A DNA stretch of 64,000 bases from Microcebus murinus. Taxonomy: Eukaryota > Chordata > Mammalia > Primates > Cheirogaleidae. The notes below the pieces were generated by a model that was not told the DNA's origin, made no database searches, and saw only the letters and a list, made by a program, of their open reading frames with translations. The stretch covers positions 58,308,001 to 58,372,000 of the forward strand of contig NC_134109.1 of assembly GCF_040939455.1 (NCBI RefSeq), in the 5' to 3' direction. Positions 39,735-50,939 of the stretch are shown piece after piece. The first letter of the stretch is position 1, and each line of letters starts with the position of its first letter. The position numbers and the translations under genes were made by a program.

Positions 39735-40636
39735 TAGTTATTTAGCAGTAGGGTATAGTGAACTCTGGGTACAAATAAGATAAAATACTACAATGGAGGG
39801 AAAAGTGAGGTACTGATATCCAAGTCATGTGGTATCTTTTTGATAGAACTGGTTAGTGGAGAAAGAGACATTCTGAGGATCTTTGATACCTCAGAAGCAA
39901 TTTTCATCGTCAAATCAATTACAGACTACATGGGCTAATTAATTCTCTCATCCCCTTCATAGGGTGCAAAGTCCAGAAATACCATTAGTCAGAAAATGAA
40001 CTTAGGAAAACATTTGCAAACTATCTTATCACCTAGGAAGGATCTTAATACAATAAGCTACTGACTTGTCATTAAAACCTGCAAACTGAACCTTCTTCAT
40101 CTTGTTCATTTAGAAAAGGGATCATAACAGAAAAGGAATTGGATAGAAAGGTCTAGAATCTAGATTGTTCAGTGTATAATTCCTATGCAATTGCCTGAGC
40201 ATTACCTAAAACTCTTCACTTTCATATCCCTTGAAATCCCTCTTATGTTAATCACATTCATCATTTTGGTTTCATTTTCATTAAAAGAAAAAACAGCTTC
40301 CTGTCACTACCATCTTAGGTCTGCTAATCGACCCAGATTTCAAAGGCAGACTCTCCCAGGACATATATGCCTCTTGTTTCATGTTCAACCAATGAAATAA
40401 AAAGAGTCTTTACAATTTAATGTAACCTTACTGAAGATTCCCATGGTATTATACATATTTCTATGTCATTAGTGTCTTTAATTAATTCAAAGTATTGGAC
40501 ACCAAGAGTGAGTACCACATATTGTGCCAAAGTAACGACTGTGTCTTCTGAATTATCTGGCACTGACGATGGGTTTGAGAGTTGGGCATCCTAACATCTT
40601 CAATGAGATGCCTTTCTGTTTGCTTATATTTTAAAG

Positions 40637-40872
40637 GTCATGAAGAGTTGGTTGAGAAAGAAGAGGACATTGGAATATCTGGTTTTAGATCATCCAAAAC
40701 TCAAATATATCTCATCAATAAAGTATCACTTCAGTTCTGTTTCTTTGATGGACAGAAAAGAGAAGGAAACTTAAAAAGTCCTGGAGTAAACTTAATGACT
40801 TCATTTCTCAAATCAGAAATGAAGACTTTTCTAAATTCATTTTTCAAATACAGACTTTTAAAATCTCCTTAG
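40637..40872 (+). CDS. candidate terminal coding exon
   Basis: An acceptor (ctgtttgcttatattttaaag) ends at 40,636. Read in phase 1, as demanded by the donor at 18,398, the first codon completes as Gly and 77 codons stay open, starting HEELVEKEEDIGISGFRSS and ending FFKYRLLKSP before a stop at 40,870-40,872. AATAAA follows at 40,928-40,933. In-frame codons also continue upstream of the acceptor to 40,582, so the openness is not confined to the proposed exon. The first about 20 residues look like acidic, helical protein sequence; the later part is less convincing. No family recognised. An open frame of this size can be chance in 64 kb. Confidence 0.3.
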
Positions 40873-40927
40873 AAAGTTGTATTATCACTGATAAATTATT
40901 AAAATAACTTTTTCTTTCTCAAACATT

Positions 40928-40933
40928 AATAAA
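40928..40933 (+). terminator. AATAAA poly(A) signal (candidate)
   Basis: Lies 55 bp after the stop of the candidate terminal exon, followed by a T-rich stretch. The motif is frequent in AT-rich DNA, so support comes only from position. Confidence 0.25.
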
Positions 40934-41789
40934 GATTATTTTTATAGATCTGTTTTATAACTTCAAATAGAACAAATACAATAGATAAATAAGCTTCTTA
41001 TTTTCATTCTAGTTATGGTGAAGTTTTGGGTTTTTTTAAAAAAAATTCTAGGTTAGTAGTCTCCTTTAAAAAAAAACACTCTGGAAACCCTTTGTAAATG
41101 AAAGGAATGTGTATAGTATGCAAATTCAAAGTGTGCTGTCCTCATTTACCCAGTGGAATTCAAAATAAGCCCCAACTTGTGAACATATTAAAGCAGATTG
41201 AAATGGATATTAACGGGATTTGTAAGGAGAAGCACTCCAGTCAGTCAAACATGCTATGCACGAGAACTTTGATAATGTTGTTTTACTGATAATTACCTGC
41301 CGGCTGTCACCTCAAAGTGGGATTTCATGCAGGTTCCAGTATTTAAATATTATATTCAGAGCCAAGCCTGCAAAGACACTTACACCAATCTGGCCGCGTC
41401 TATTTTATTTCACAATTATTTGTGTCTTTCTTCATGAAAAGCAATGCAGTCAACTCCCTTTTAATTGTGTTTGAATTTTGTGGCCAAGAGAACCTCAATA
41501 CCATACTCCCTCTTCTTTGGTCCTAAGCAGGTTCCACCCTCTCTCCCTCCCATACGTTAGCAGCACACCAGTATTACTGGAAATTACTGACTTGCATGAA
41601 TATTCATCTGACCTCAGAAACTAGTCTCTAGGCAAAGCAAACACCTCACACTTCCGTTAACTAAAGGTGGTTTAAGGAAGGACCAACTTCTGTGGTCCTC
41701 CTGAGCTGCCAGTGCCTGCTGGTCTTCGAGTCCTACAGAGAACTTCCTTCTCTCTGCCACCGCCACCCTCCCCCACTTTTTTTTTCCCC

Positions 41790-43080
41790 TCATACTGAAC
41801 TCCTAATTAAATTTAACAGTTTCAAGAGTTTAAACTGTATACCTTTTTAATTGTGTCCTACTTTGTATTGGCTGATGCACAAGTCTGAAAATGGATATTA
41901 CAGCTTTTTATGATATAATATCACCCTAATTGGTGCTTCATAGGCCGTGGCTGAATTCTTTTCAATTAAGCTCTAACATACAGTAACTGTTTCTCTCTGC
42001 AAATGCTGGAAAGCCATTCATAAGAGAGGACTGGTACTGCACAATTCCAAAGTACCTTAATGTGTCAAAAATGTTTTGTGAGGAAAGCTACACTGTAAAT
42101 GCAATCACCTACATTGGTGTTCCCATTGTTAACTGGGAGTGAAAGTATTGCTAATTGTCCTGCGTTTTAGCTGGGTTTTTAAAGCATTATGTAGTAAGTA
42201 CACCGGAGGGTCAATTTGTGAAGTGAAATACTTAGCATGCAAAGCGTAATACAAGATGCTGTGTAATACTTGACCTCTCAGCATAATAAATGTAGCAGTG
42301 AAACGCTGTGCATTCAGTATTCACTGAATAGAGCCTTCGCAGTGGAACAAAACCAGAAAATGTTCTCTTCATTCCTTTTTTTTTTTTTTCCACTAAGCGA
42401 AATTATTCTTTATAATGGCCATTGCAGCAATTAGCTGGCATTTGGTAGAATAAATGTGCAGAAATAGCAATTTCTTATTTTAAATGAGATTTTGTATGGA
42501 GCCTGCAAATTACTTGAGGTATATGAATAATTGTGCCTTAGCTTTATGCTACAGAATAGGGTGTGGGTGGGTATAAAGATTTCCTATTTGCAGTTAAATG
42601 TTTAGACATTTTATTATTTTAATTTCACTCACAGTCTGCCTGGATTGACCTGCTTTCCCATTGATCATTTCATGTGCGCCTAGAAGCAAGTGTGCAGATG
42701 GCGGGAGAGTCCCAATTAGTGCACCATGTTTTTTATGAATGTGACATGTAAGTGCAATCAGGTCTCCTCTGGAGGCAGCGGCGATGTTTAGAGTTTAGGA
42801 TCCTAAATCAATACAATTTAATAATCTGCATGGAGTGAACGATTATCGATATTCTCTGTGGTCAATTGGAAACTTCATTAAATTTTTATCCAGAGTTTTT
42901 CACCTTATCGAAATGCATTCTTCCAGGCATTCATGATTCATCTAATTAGCCTTAAGTAGGGTATTTTTTTTCTCTCTCAAAGTGATTCAGTTAATTATGT
43001 CCATATATTCATAATTATAAGGTAGATGAGTTGGGTAAAACTGAAATTATGAAATCTGCAGAGAGATTCTATGAGGTTTA
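41790..43080. promoter_or_regulatory. putative conserved non-coding element / enhancer
   Basis: About 1.3 kb with no transposon, simple repeat or coding frame. It is dense in homeodomain-type cores (ctaattg, taattag, gttaattatg) and has retained CpGs in an AT-rich setting, for example near 42,183-42,315 and 42,775-42,785. This is the usual look of deeply conserved developmental enhancers. Conservation itself cannot be tested here. Confidence 0.45.
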
Positions 43081-43099
43081 GAATGTAGGATACAAAAAA

Positions 43100-43570
43100 A
43101 AAAAAAAAGGATGACTAAAAAATTTGGAGCAAAGAATAGTTTGTTTTAACCTCCCTCAGCCTATACCATCCCCAGCTACTTTCTTACAGGGTTTTGTGCA
43201 TTTATTTCTTCACTTAACATTTGTAATCCAACAACTTCCAATAACTGATTTTAGGCAAGCACATAGTGAATAATAATTTTAAAAGCAAACACTACCAACA
43301 CTAAGAACATTTGATGAATGCCTTGAAAGTTATTTTTTAATTAAAAAAATTTAAAGATAATATAGTCATTTAAAAGTTAAGTATTCAAATAGTTTTTTTA
43401 AAAAAGTTCCTTTTACCCACTGACTACCAGTTCCCATTTCTCCTATCAGATGTAACCACCTTAGCCAGTTTCTTATGTTTTCTTTCCACATTTTTAAGTT
43501 CTTTCTTATTATTCCAGCCCTTCACATGTTTTACTTGCATATTCTAATTACATACATTCGACCTAATATC
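43100..43570 (-). repeat. ancient L1M tail
   Basis: 43,330-43,570 resembles inverted old-L1 3' text ('agttccttttacccactgac', 'cagatgtaaccaccttagccagtttcttatg'). Weak match. Confidence 0.45.
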
Positions 43571-44829
43571 TTAAGTTTCAAGAATAGAAAAAAATTTTCC
43601 CTAGGAAAATTTTCTAGTCCAAGAACATTTTTTTTTTTGGGTCATTAAACCTATGTTTTTGGATTGTTTTTCCACAAAATTAATTCCAGTCTTCCCTAAT
43701 TTTCATTTTACCTAAGAGCTAAGCACATACAACTTTTTACTCAAATTAATTTTCTTTCTACCATTGAATGATGCTAAAAATTTCTCTGCCAAATGCTATA
43801 AGGAAGGCACCCCAACATCAAATGAAGAAGCACATCTGTTAAATCTAACCTGTGTTTCTACAAAATTGGAAAGAACCCCAATTGGTTATTGTTAATCTAA
43901 TCTGGGTAAAGTGATATTCTCACATAGCAAGCAGTACCAATCTTTCATTGCTCCACAGACAAGGCTTGTCAGCTATACTCCTTCACATCAAGCCCCAGGG
44001 AGGGTGCTGTGCATTGCATTACCGTCTTTGCCTGATGGTCATGCTCGAGATCTTTAGCAAATTGCATAGCCATTGGCCAAAAAGAATTGTATAACATTTC
44101 TGACCCATTTTGACTCTTAATGATTTTTTCCATTGGGCCAAATAACATGTCACAATCACAATTTTAACATTCGAAATGATTTATAATACACCCAGGTAGT
44201 TGACTGCAAGAGTAAATTTCATTCTTTAAATTATATATGAAATGCAAGAATGTGAGTTACAACATCTTTCTTTCTAATTATTCCTTTCTGAAATGTTCCT
44301 CTTGACACTTTCCAAAGGAGAACAATATGGTGGATGAAGGGCAAAATTTCATCCACATCTTTATGGGGTATATATATATATATATATGCCATACAAATGA
44401 TTATATGGGCAAAGATGTTGGCATGTTAAAACGCACAGAGAAATTTAACTGTGTTTTCATCTTGCTGTTATTAAGGAATGATGGCCTGGTCATGGTGATC
44501 TCTTGGATAATTCTTTTCATAAGATATTTCAGGCCATTGTGATCATCTAACAAATCTTCACCACATCATGAGATGTAAGCATGTGGCCTTAAGGATCGTT
44601 CATTAAAAAAAGATGACACAAATAGTGAAAATCTGTTGTGCATTCAGTCAGCATTTTCAGTATCATTGGAAGTTTTATATCATTGCCATAAAAGCTGATG
44701 ACAATATTCTCACATGGAAGATTTATTGGGGTATAATCTTTCTCTTTCAAAAGTTGAGTAGAATACTTATGTAACAAATGCTTCCTGTTTTGAGTGTCTT
44801 CTCTAAGAAAGAACCTTATTTTTCCTGCC
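43571..44829. other. unassigned DNA with (TA)n run
   Basis: A (TA)n tract at 44,370-44,388; otherwise nothing recognised. Confidence 0.45.
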
Positions 44830-45235
44830 TAAAGGAAACTCTAGGCAATGGCTTCATTGTCATCCATTCAAACTGGATGACTCCCCATTTCCCTACCTGC
44901 TCCTGCTCTCCTCATCCTGCACTCACTACTCGAAAGGGGTCTCCTCTTTGGGACTCTTCTCCTCATTCCTACTTCTTGTTGTCCAATTCCTTCTCCTCTT
45001 CCAAGGCCTAGGTAAATGTTCTTTCCTCCATGAAGCTTTCTCTGCTGTCCTTGTTAGAAGGAATTCCTCCCTCTTCTAAACCAGCAGAGCAATTTACCTT
45101 TCTACCTCTTATATTTATGCACATTTCTTCACCCCTGCTTGACTATAGGCTTCCTGGGAGTAGGATCCATGTCTGAACAAACTCCAGGGCCTTACTCATG
45201 GTGAGCACACCATAAATACTTCTTGAATGACTCAG
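44830..45235 (+). repeat. L2 LINE 3' end
   Basis: L2 3' order: 'ttccaaggcctaggtaaatg', 'ctccatgaagctttctctgc', 'gactataggcttcctgggag', 'catggtgagcacaccataaatacttcttgaatga'. Confidence 0.75.
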
Positions 45236-45544
45236 TTGGTAAAAATTTTTGATGGCCAAGGATCCATTATTATATATGATGAAGAATTACAAACAACCAA
45301 GGAAACATAAACATTCCAAGAATTACTTTATTTACTCTCTAGAACACAACATTGAGCTTTGCTAATATTCTCATAAATTTCCATACAGCAATTTCTGGTG
45401 CTTTTGACTTATCTGGATGAAAGACAAACTAGTTGGCAACTCAGTTGAGATCTTATCCTATCACGAGGGCCACTGTGCAAAGCAATGTAAAAATATAGAT
45501 TAATTGGTAACTCTTTTCAACCAGCCCTCAATCATGAACATCAG

Positions 45545-45680
45545 ATGGATCAAACTTTTTGACTTTGAACAAGCTATATAATCTTGGTAACTCTCAGTTT
45601 TCCTATCTATACGATGGGGACAATAATGCCTGCCTCACATGGTTAAATGAGACTACATGATATAAAAGTGCCTAATGGGT
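45545..45680 (+). repeat. MIR SINE
   Basis: 'gactttgaacaagctatataatc', 'ctcagttttcctatctatacgatggggacaataatgcctgcctcac' and 'aaatgagactacatgatataaaagtgc' are clear MIR segments. Confidence 0.85.
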
Positions 45681-46057
45681 AGAAAAATGGTGCCATTGAG
45701 GCAAAGTGGTGTTCTTGTGTTTATTAGGAAAAGGCATTCCTTTCCCATCTATCAGAAAATTATCCTAATAAATGTACGAATCTATGATGTTTATAAAGTA
45801 AGTGTCACCACCTTAGAATATTGTACCCTTTTACAATCCACAACTGCACACGATGGTCCAGTATCTTAATGATAAAAAATGACAATGAGGATGGTGGAGC
45901 TTTCTTATCTTTAGCTGTCTGAGAAAGTCTGGCACTTAGCTGTCTGGCACTATTCCTGCAACCTGAGTTTCCTCTGAGTAAGTTCTGAGGAATCAGCCTA
46001 CTTTTGTTAACACATATCTCATTATAATTATCTGACAGCACTCTGCCTCCATTTCTA

Positions 46058-46172
46058 GACTGTGCACAAGCTGAGGACAGGGGCCAAGATTCTATTTATC
46101 TTGAGATCCCTAATGCCTGTCTGGGGCCTGGCACATAGTAAGCACCAATAAAATCTGGTTAAATGAACAAAG
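46058..46172 (+). repeat. L2 LINE 3' end
   Basis: 'tgtgcacaagctgaggacaggggcc', then 'ctggggcctggcacatagtaagcaccaataaa' is the L2 3' terminus. Confidence 0.8.
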
Positions 46173-46179
46173 AGTTGTG

Positions 46180-47160
46180 TATATGTCTCCACCGCATTTT
46201 GGCTACTTGTTTCTTCTCAACACACACACGAGGTGGCAGGTTGAGTTGTAGATATCAGAAAAAAGTCACATCCACACATGTGCACACCAAAGTGACAGCT
46301 CATTCACATACAATCAGGAAATAGAACTTAATTCTATTTAGGTCTCAGATTATTGAGCGATAGGACTGTTGATGGAAATTGATCTTCTCTTGAACGGGGT
46401 ATGCACTAGTGTGATTAAAGTATTTTTAAAAATGTTTATCAAACAACCACAGGTTACTACAAAGGACTGTGAGTTTCTGAGATGCAAAAATAAATTCTAC
46501 ATAGTGTTCTAAATGGTTGTGATTTGCTACCTTCTTGTCCTAAAAAGACAATGATAATTGTCTTATTAATACTTTTGGCTTTCTGGCCACTTCCCTGAGA
46601 TGGGATTCCTGGAAAGATATCAGAGCTAGCTCATGGTATATATTTACAAATGGAGGCTGTGGAGTTATGCAGAGAAGACTTATCAAATGGTCTCCCCACT
46701 TGGACCAGCATTCTAGGCTTTGAACTTGTTTCAGAACAGTTTCCTATACTTGATTCATTTTCTTCTTCCCCCAAAATTTTAAACATTTTAAAAAGCAATT
46801 TTTATATTGAATAACCACAATATAAATTTGAACACTTTTTCAATTCATGACTGGTGTTTATGCGTTATAGAGCCTCAATTTTCACGTTTAGAGTCTGAAA
46901 GCTTCAAGGCACACAAGAAGTTCAGTGTGCTTCTTTCCCTGAGAAATGGTTAGGTTATAACAGTGCCCCTTTTCCTAAGGCAAAAAGTTGGTGTACAACA
47001 TCGGATGACATTATGGGGTCTCTCATGGTGTCCCTGTGCCTTGTTGAAGATAACTAAACCCTAACAAACCCTAACCTCTTTCACGGATATTTATTTACCA
47101 TTCTGGTCAGCTGGCAGAAAAAGTCAATTTATTAAAAAAAAAATAGTAGAAGCTAACGAA
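46180..47160. other. unassigned non-coding DNA
   Basis: No family or exon recognised. Confidence 0.45.
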
Positions 47161-47179
47161 TATTTTTTGAGGGTTGAGA

Positions 47180-47720
47180 TACACTGAGAATTTGACATTG
47201 TCTCATTTGATCTTCACACAATCACACAAGGTAGAGACGATTATTATTATTATTATTATTATTATTTTGAGACAGTGTCTCGCTTTGTTGTCCAGGCTAG
47301 AGTGAGTGCCGTGGTGTCAGCCTAGCTCACAGCAACCTCAAACTCCTGGGCTCAAGCGATCCTCCTGCCTCAGCTTCCGGAGTAGCTGGGACTACAGGCA
47401 TGTGCCACTATGCCTGGCTAATTTTTTCTATATATATATTAGTTGGCCAATTAAGTTTCTTTCTATTTATAGTAGAGATGGGGTCTCGCTCTTGCTCAGG
47501 CTGGTTTGGAACTCCTGACCTCGAGCAATCCGCCTGCCTAGGCCTCCCAGAGTGCTAGGATTACAGGCGTGAGCCACCACGCCCGGCCTGGGAGAGACGA
47601 TTATTACTTGCACCCGATGGTGAGGAAGCTGAGCTCAGAGGCTGTATGGCTCTCAAGTTTCTCTGTCCTGAGGAAGGGCAGAATCAGGACCCAGTCTGTT
47701 TAAATCCAGATTCTGAGATT
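47180..47720 (-). repeat. MIR SINE split by an Alu
   Basis: Left part: 'cattgtctcatttgatcttcacacaatcacacaaggtag'. Right part after the Alu: 'gatggtgaggaagctgagctcagaggctg' and 'ggcagaatcaggacccag'. Both are the inverted MIR order and become continuous when the Alu is removed. Confidence 0.85.
47247..47590 (-). mobile_element. lemur-type Alu (full length)
   Basis: Minus-strand dimer whose tail has become an ATT triplet repeat (47,241-47,266). The target duplication AGAGACGATTATTA lies at 47,233-47,246 and 47,593-47,606. Middle 'attagttggccaattaag' is the strepsirrhine form. Confidence 0.95.
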
Positions 47721-48185
47721 TTGATCCTTGCTACTCCTCTCCAGCTTCACAGTTTTCTTCACCTTCTATCCTCAGTGAACTTCCCATAGAATGATTTACC
47801 TGAGGGGGTGTTTGTGCACCTAGATGGGAACTGCTTACTGAAAGCAGACCAGACTTGGGGGGCTATGGGCAATGATCCATGGGATGACCAGTAAAACACA
47901 GCATTTTCAGCCAAAAATAATTGCCACAAAATCTTACGTCTACTTAATTCTATGTAGTGTGAATTTTGTATGTGTGTGTTTCTGTCTGTGTATGCGTTTG
48001 AGCGGAGCGCGCAATTAGAGAACAAAAGGCCTCTGGCCAGCCGGTGGTGGTGGTTCAAGAGCCCATTTTCCAATATGAGGGAAAGACTAAAACTAAACAA
48101 TTCACTCAAAAGATCAAGTCAAACTCCAGCTGATAAACCCCAGCACAGTATTACCTTCAAGTTTTATTTATTTAGCATTTATACC

Positions 48186-48300
48186 AGTGGTTCTCAAAAT
48201 TTAGGGTGTAAAATAACCTGGGGAACTTGTTAAAATACATATACTCAGATCCTCTAAAATTCTGATTCTGTGAGTTTGGAATGAGTTCCTGGACTCTGTG
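48186..48300 (+). repeat. MER5A-like hAT element, partial
   Basis: Starts with the hAT-type end CAGTGGTTCTCAAAATTT and continues 'aacctggggaacttgttaaaat', 'attctgattctgtgagtttgg'. The right terminal repeat is not visible. Confidence 0.75.
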
Positions 48301-49680
48301 TTTGGACTATACCCCAAAAAGTCCCTCATGTCCCTCATCAGATGAGTTAAATTCTGAGAAAACAACCTTGGAGTTAGGCAAGTGCTTGGAAAGCTGACGT
48401 TCTGTGGGGTTATTTAGGGTGAAGCTTATTAATAATATTAATCTCCTGGAATGCGCGTTTCTGAAGAGCTGACAATGGTTGACAATATCTATGGTTATAG
48501 TCCAAAAGTCTCCCCTACTCCTCAATATCTACTGCTGGAACTCTGAGGCAGGACCGAGGGTGGGTGAGATGGCGCTCTGATTTGTTCCCCGCTGGCCTTA
48601 GCCCGGCAGGCCTTCTAGGCACACTCTCGAAGTGAGGCAGTTGGAGGTTGCCCCTTAGCTTCAAGGAGGGTTGTCTTATGAAGGAGCGCTCAGGGTATCT
48701 TAAGCCTCTGACAACCCATCACTCATTCATTCATTCTGCAGTTGTAGAGGACTTCTTTAGTATGCACTATGTTTTGGGCCCTGAGCCTTACTCAAGCTTC
48801 TTTCTCTTACTAGAAGACGGCTACCCTCCACCTTTGCCGAGTTAACTTTACTCTTCCAGACCTGGCCTTCCTAATGAGGTCAATTCTCCCAGGACATGCC
48901 CTCATGGCATCATAAACCTGAAAAATATGATTCCTGAATTAAGGTCCATGTGTCCTGCTTGTAAGCTCCATGAAGGCAGAGATCCTGTTTTTGAGCACTA
49001 ATAATTTACTGAAATCCAGTTTTCTAAATAATACTTTTTCCCATTTAGCAAGGTGCTAGTTTAACAGAGTGGGTTATTTTTCTGTTTATAAATTATACAG
49101 CAAATTGTATTGGATGAATGCTTCAAGAACTTTTAATTATCTCTGTGAAGGTTTAGTTAATGGGTTTTAATTTTATCTTTATAATGTCATTTTAAGGGTG
49201 TTCAATTATTAACAGGTAACGGTCATAGGATGGTTTAGCCTTTTAGAATATACATTTAAATTCAGAAAATGATATTTAGAAATCAGTAATCAAACCTTAC
49301 TTAAGATTAGTATCCCAATCCTGACATTCATTCCCTCAAGTATGAAATTGCTAAAGAAAGATTCAGAGCAACTAAATCAACATGAGATGCAGAGATTTAG
49401 GATACTAATTATTAGTAATATAAAACCAAAGCTGATATGCCATTTGAGATACTGGTAAAAAAATGTAAAATGCTTAAAGAGAAATTATGAATAATATTCA
49501 GAAAAATGGGGAAAAACTCTAAGTCAGTTGAAACCATCTCATCCCATGTGTCATGCTGAAATTTAAAATTTTAATTGCTAGAAGCAAAAATTAAGTCCAC
49601 TATGCCACTGATCAATTATAAAAAGAATATTAATCATGATTAAAATTTGAAAAAAATAGAAAATGACATAAATCAGAAGT
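48301..49680. other. unassigned non-coding DNA
   Basis: 48,955-49,015 may be an L2 remnant ('gtaagctccatgaaggcagag'). Otherwise nothing recognised. Confidence 0.45.
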
Positions 49681-49682
49681 AG

Positions 49683-49968
<286 letters not shown>

Positions 49969-50154
49969 ATAGTATTCTACTAAATCCAATATTACTCTTA
50001 GAAATTAAAATTTTAATTAAAATTGGCAAAAATCATCCTATAAATGCTAAGTAGTTGACAAAACTGTAAATTACTTTTAAAAATCTGTATAAGGCAGAAT
50101 ATTTCTAATGATACTAGCTATAATTTGGGGTAAAAATATGCAGTATTTCATGAA

Positions 50155-50580
50155 TATAAAAATTTTTCCTCTTGTAGAAGTAGAGAGAAAAATGGTAGTT
50201 TCCAGAGTCTGGGAAAGAGGGTATATGGGGAAAGGAGAGATTTTGATAAAAGGGCATAAAGTTTCAACTAGCCAGGAGGAATAAGCTTTTGTGATCTATT
50301 ACACACAATGGTGACAATAATTAATAATAATGCATGTGTATTTCAAATAATGTGTATTTCAAATGTGTATTTCAAATAATGTATTTTCAAAATTTTGTCA
50401 AAATTAGATTTTAAAATTCTCACCACAAAAACAAGATAAGTATATGAGGTGTGGTTATGTTAACTAGCTTGATTTAATCATTCCACACTGTAAACAGCAT
50501 ATATTAAAATATAACATTATACCACATAAACATATACAATTATTATTTGTTAATTAAAAATTTAAAATAAAAAGAAAATG
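50155..50580 (+). repeat. L1MA/MB-type 3' end
   Basis: 'gaagtagagagaaaaatggtagtttccagagtctggg', 'gaggtgtggttatgttaactagcttgatttaatcattccacac' and 'cataaacatatacaattatta' follow the L1 3' UTR order. A small internal tandem of 'tgtatttcaaa' lies near 50,335-50,385. Confidence 0.8.
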
Positions 50581-50854
50581 TATTCATAAGAGTAAACTAT
50601 CCTTAGCTTTTAACAATGCTGCTATAAAGAGCAAATGAAAACTAGTCAACTGAAACAATCCTATACAAATTGTTGCAAATTTTATAAGTAGTTAAAAGAA
50701 ACATGTTTTTGGTAAATCACTGCATCCGATAAATTTGACAAACTAGTGATTCAGTAATTTGATCATTTGATGAATTGATTTTGTGGAATAGATTTTTTGC
50801 TAACTGGTCAATTTCATTTATTTAGGAGGGGGTTGACTTTACCATGGTATCTCC

Positions 50855-50935
50855 AAAGTCTGCTGTGTGCCTGGTACAGTAGAAACTCAAAAAGTAGTTG
50901 ATGAATGAATGAATGAATGAATGAATGAATTGTTC
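50855..50935 (+). repeat. L2 3' end with expanded (GAAT)n tail
   Basis: 'tgctgtgtgcctggtacagtagaaactc' followed by seven GAAT units. The tetramer tail of L2 has been extended into a microsatellite. Confidence 0.75.
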
Positions 50936-50939
50936 TGAG

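Larger units (their letters stand above)
39737..41789. other. repeat-poor DNA with a candidate exon
   Basis: No transposon recognised. Contains the candidate terminal exon at 40,637-40,872; the remainder has no assignable feature. Confidence 0.45.
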
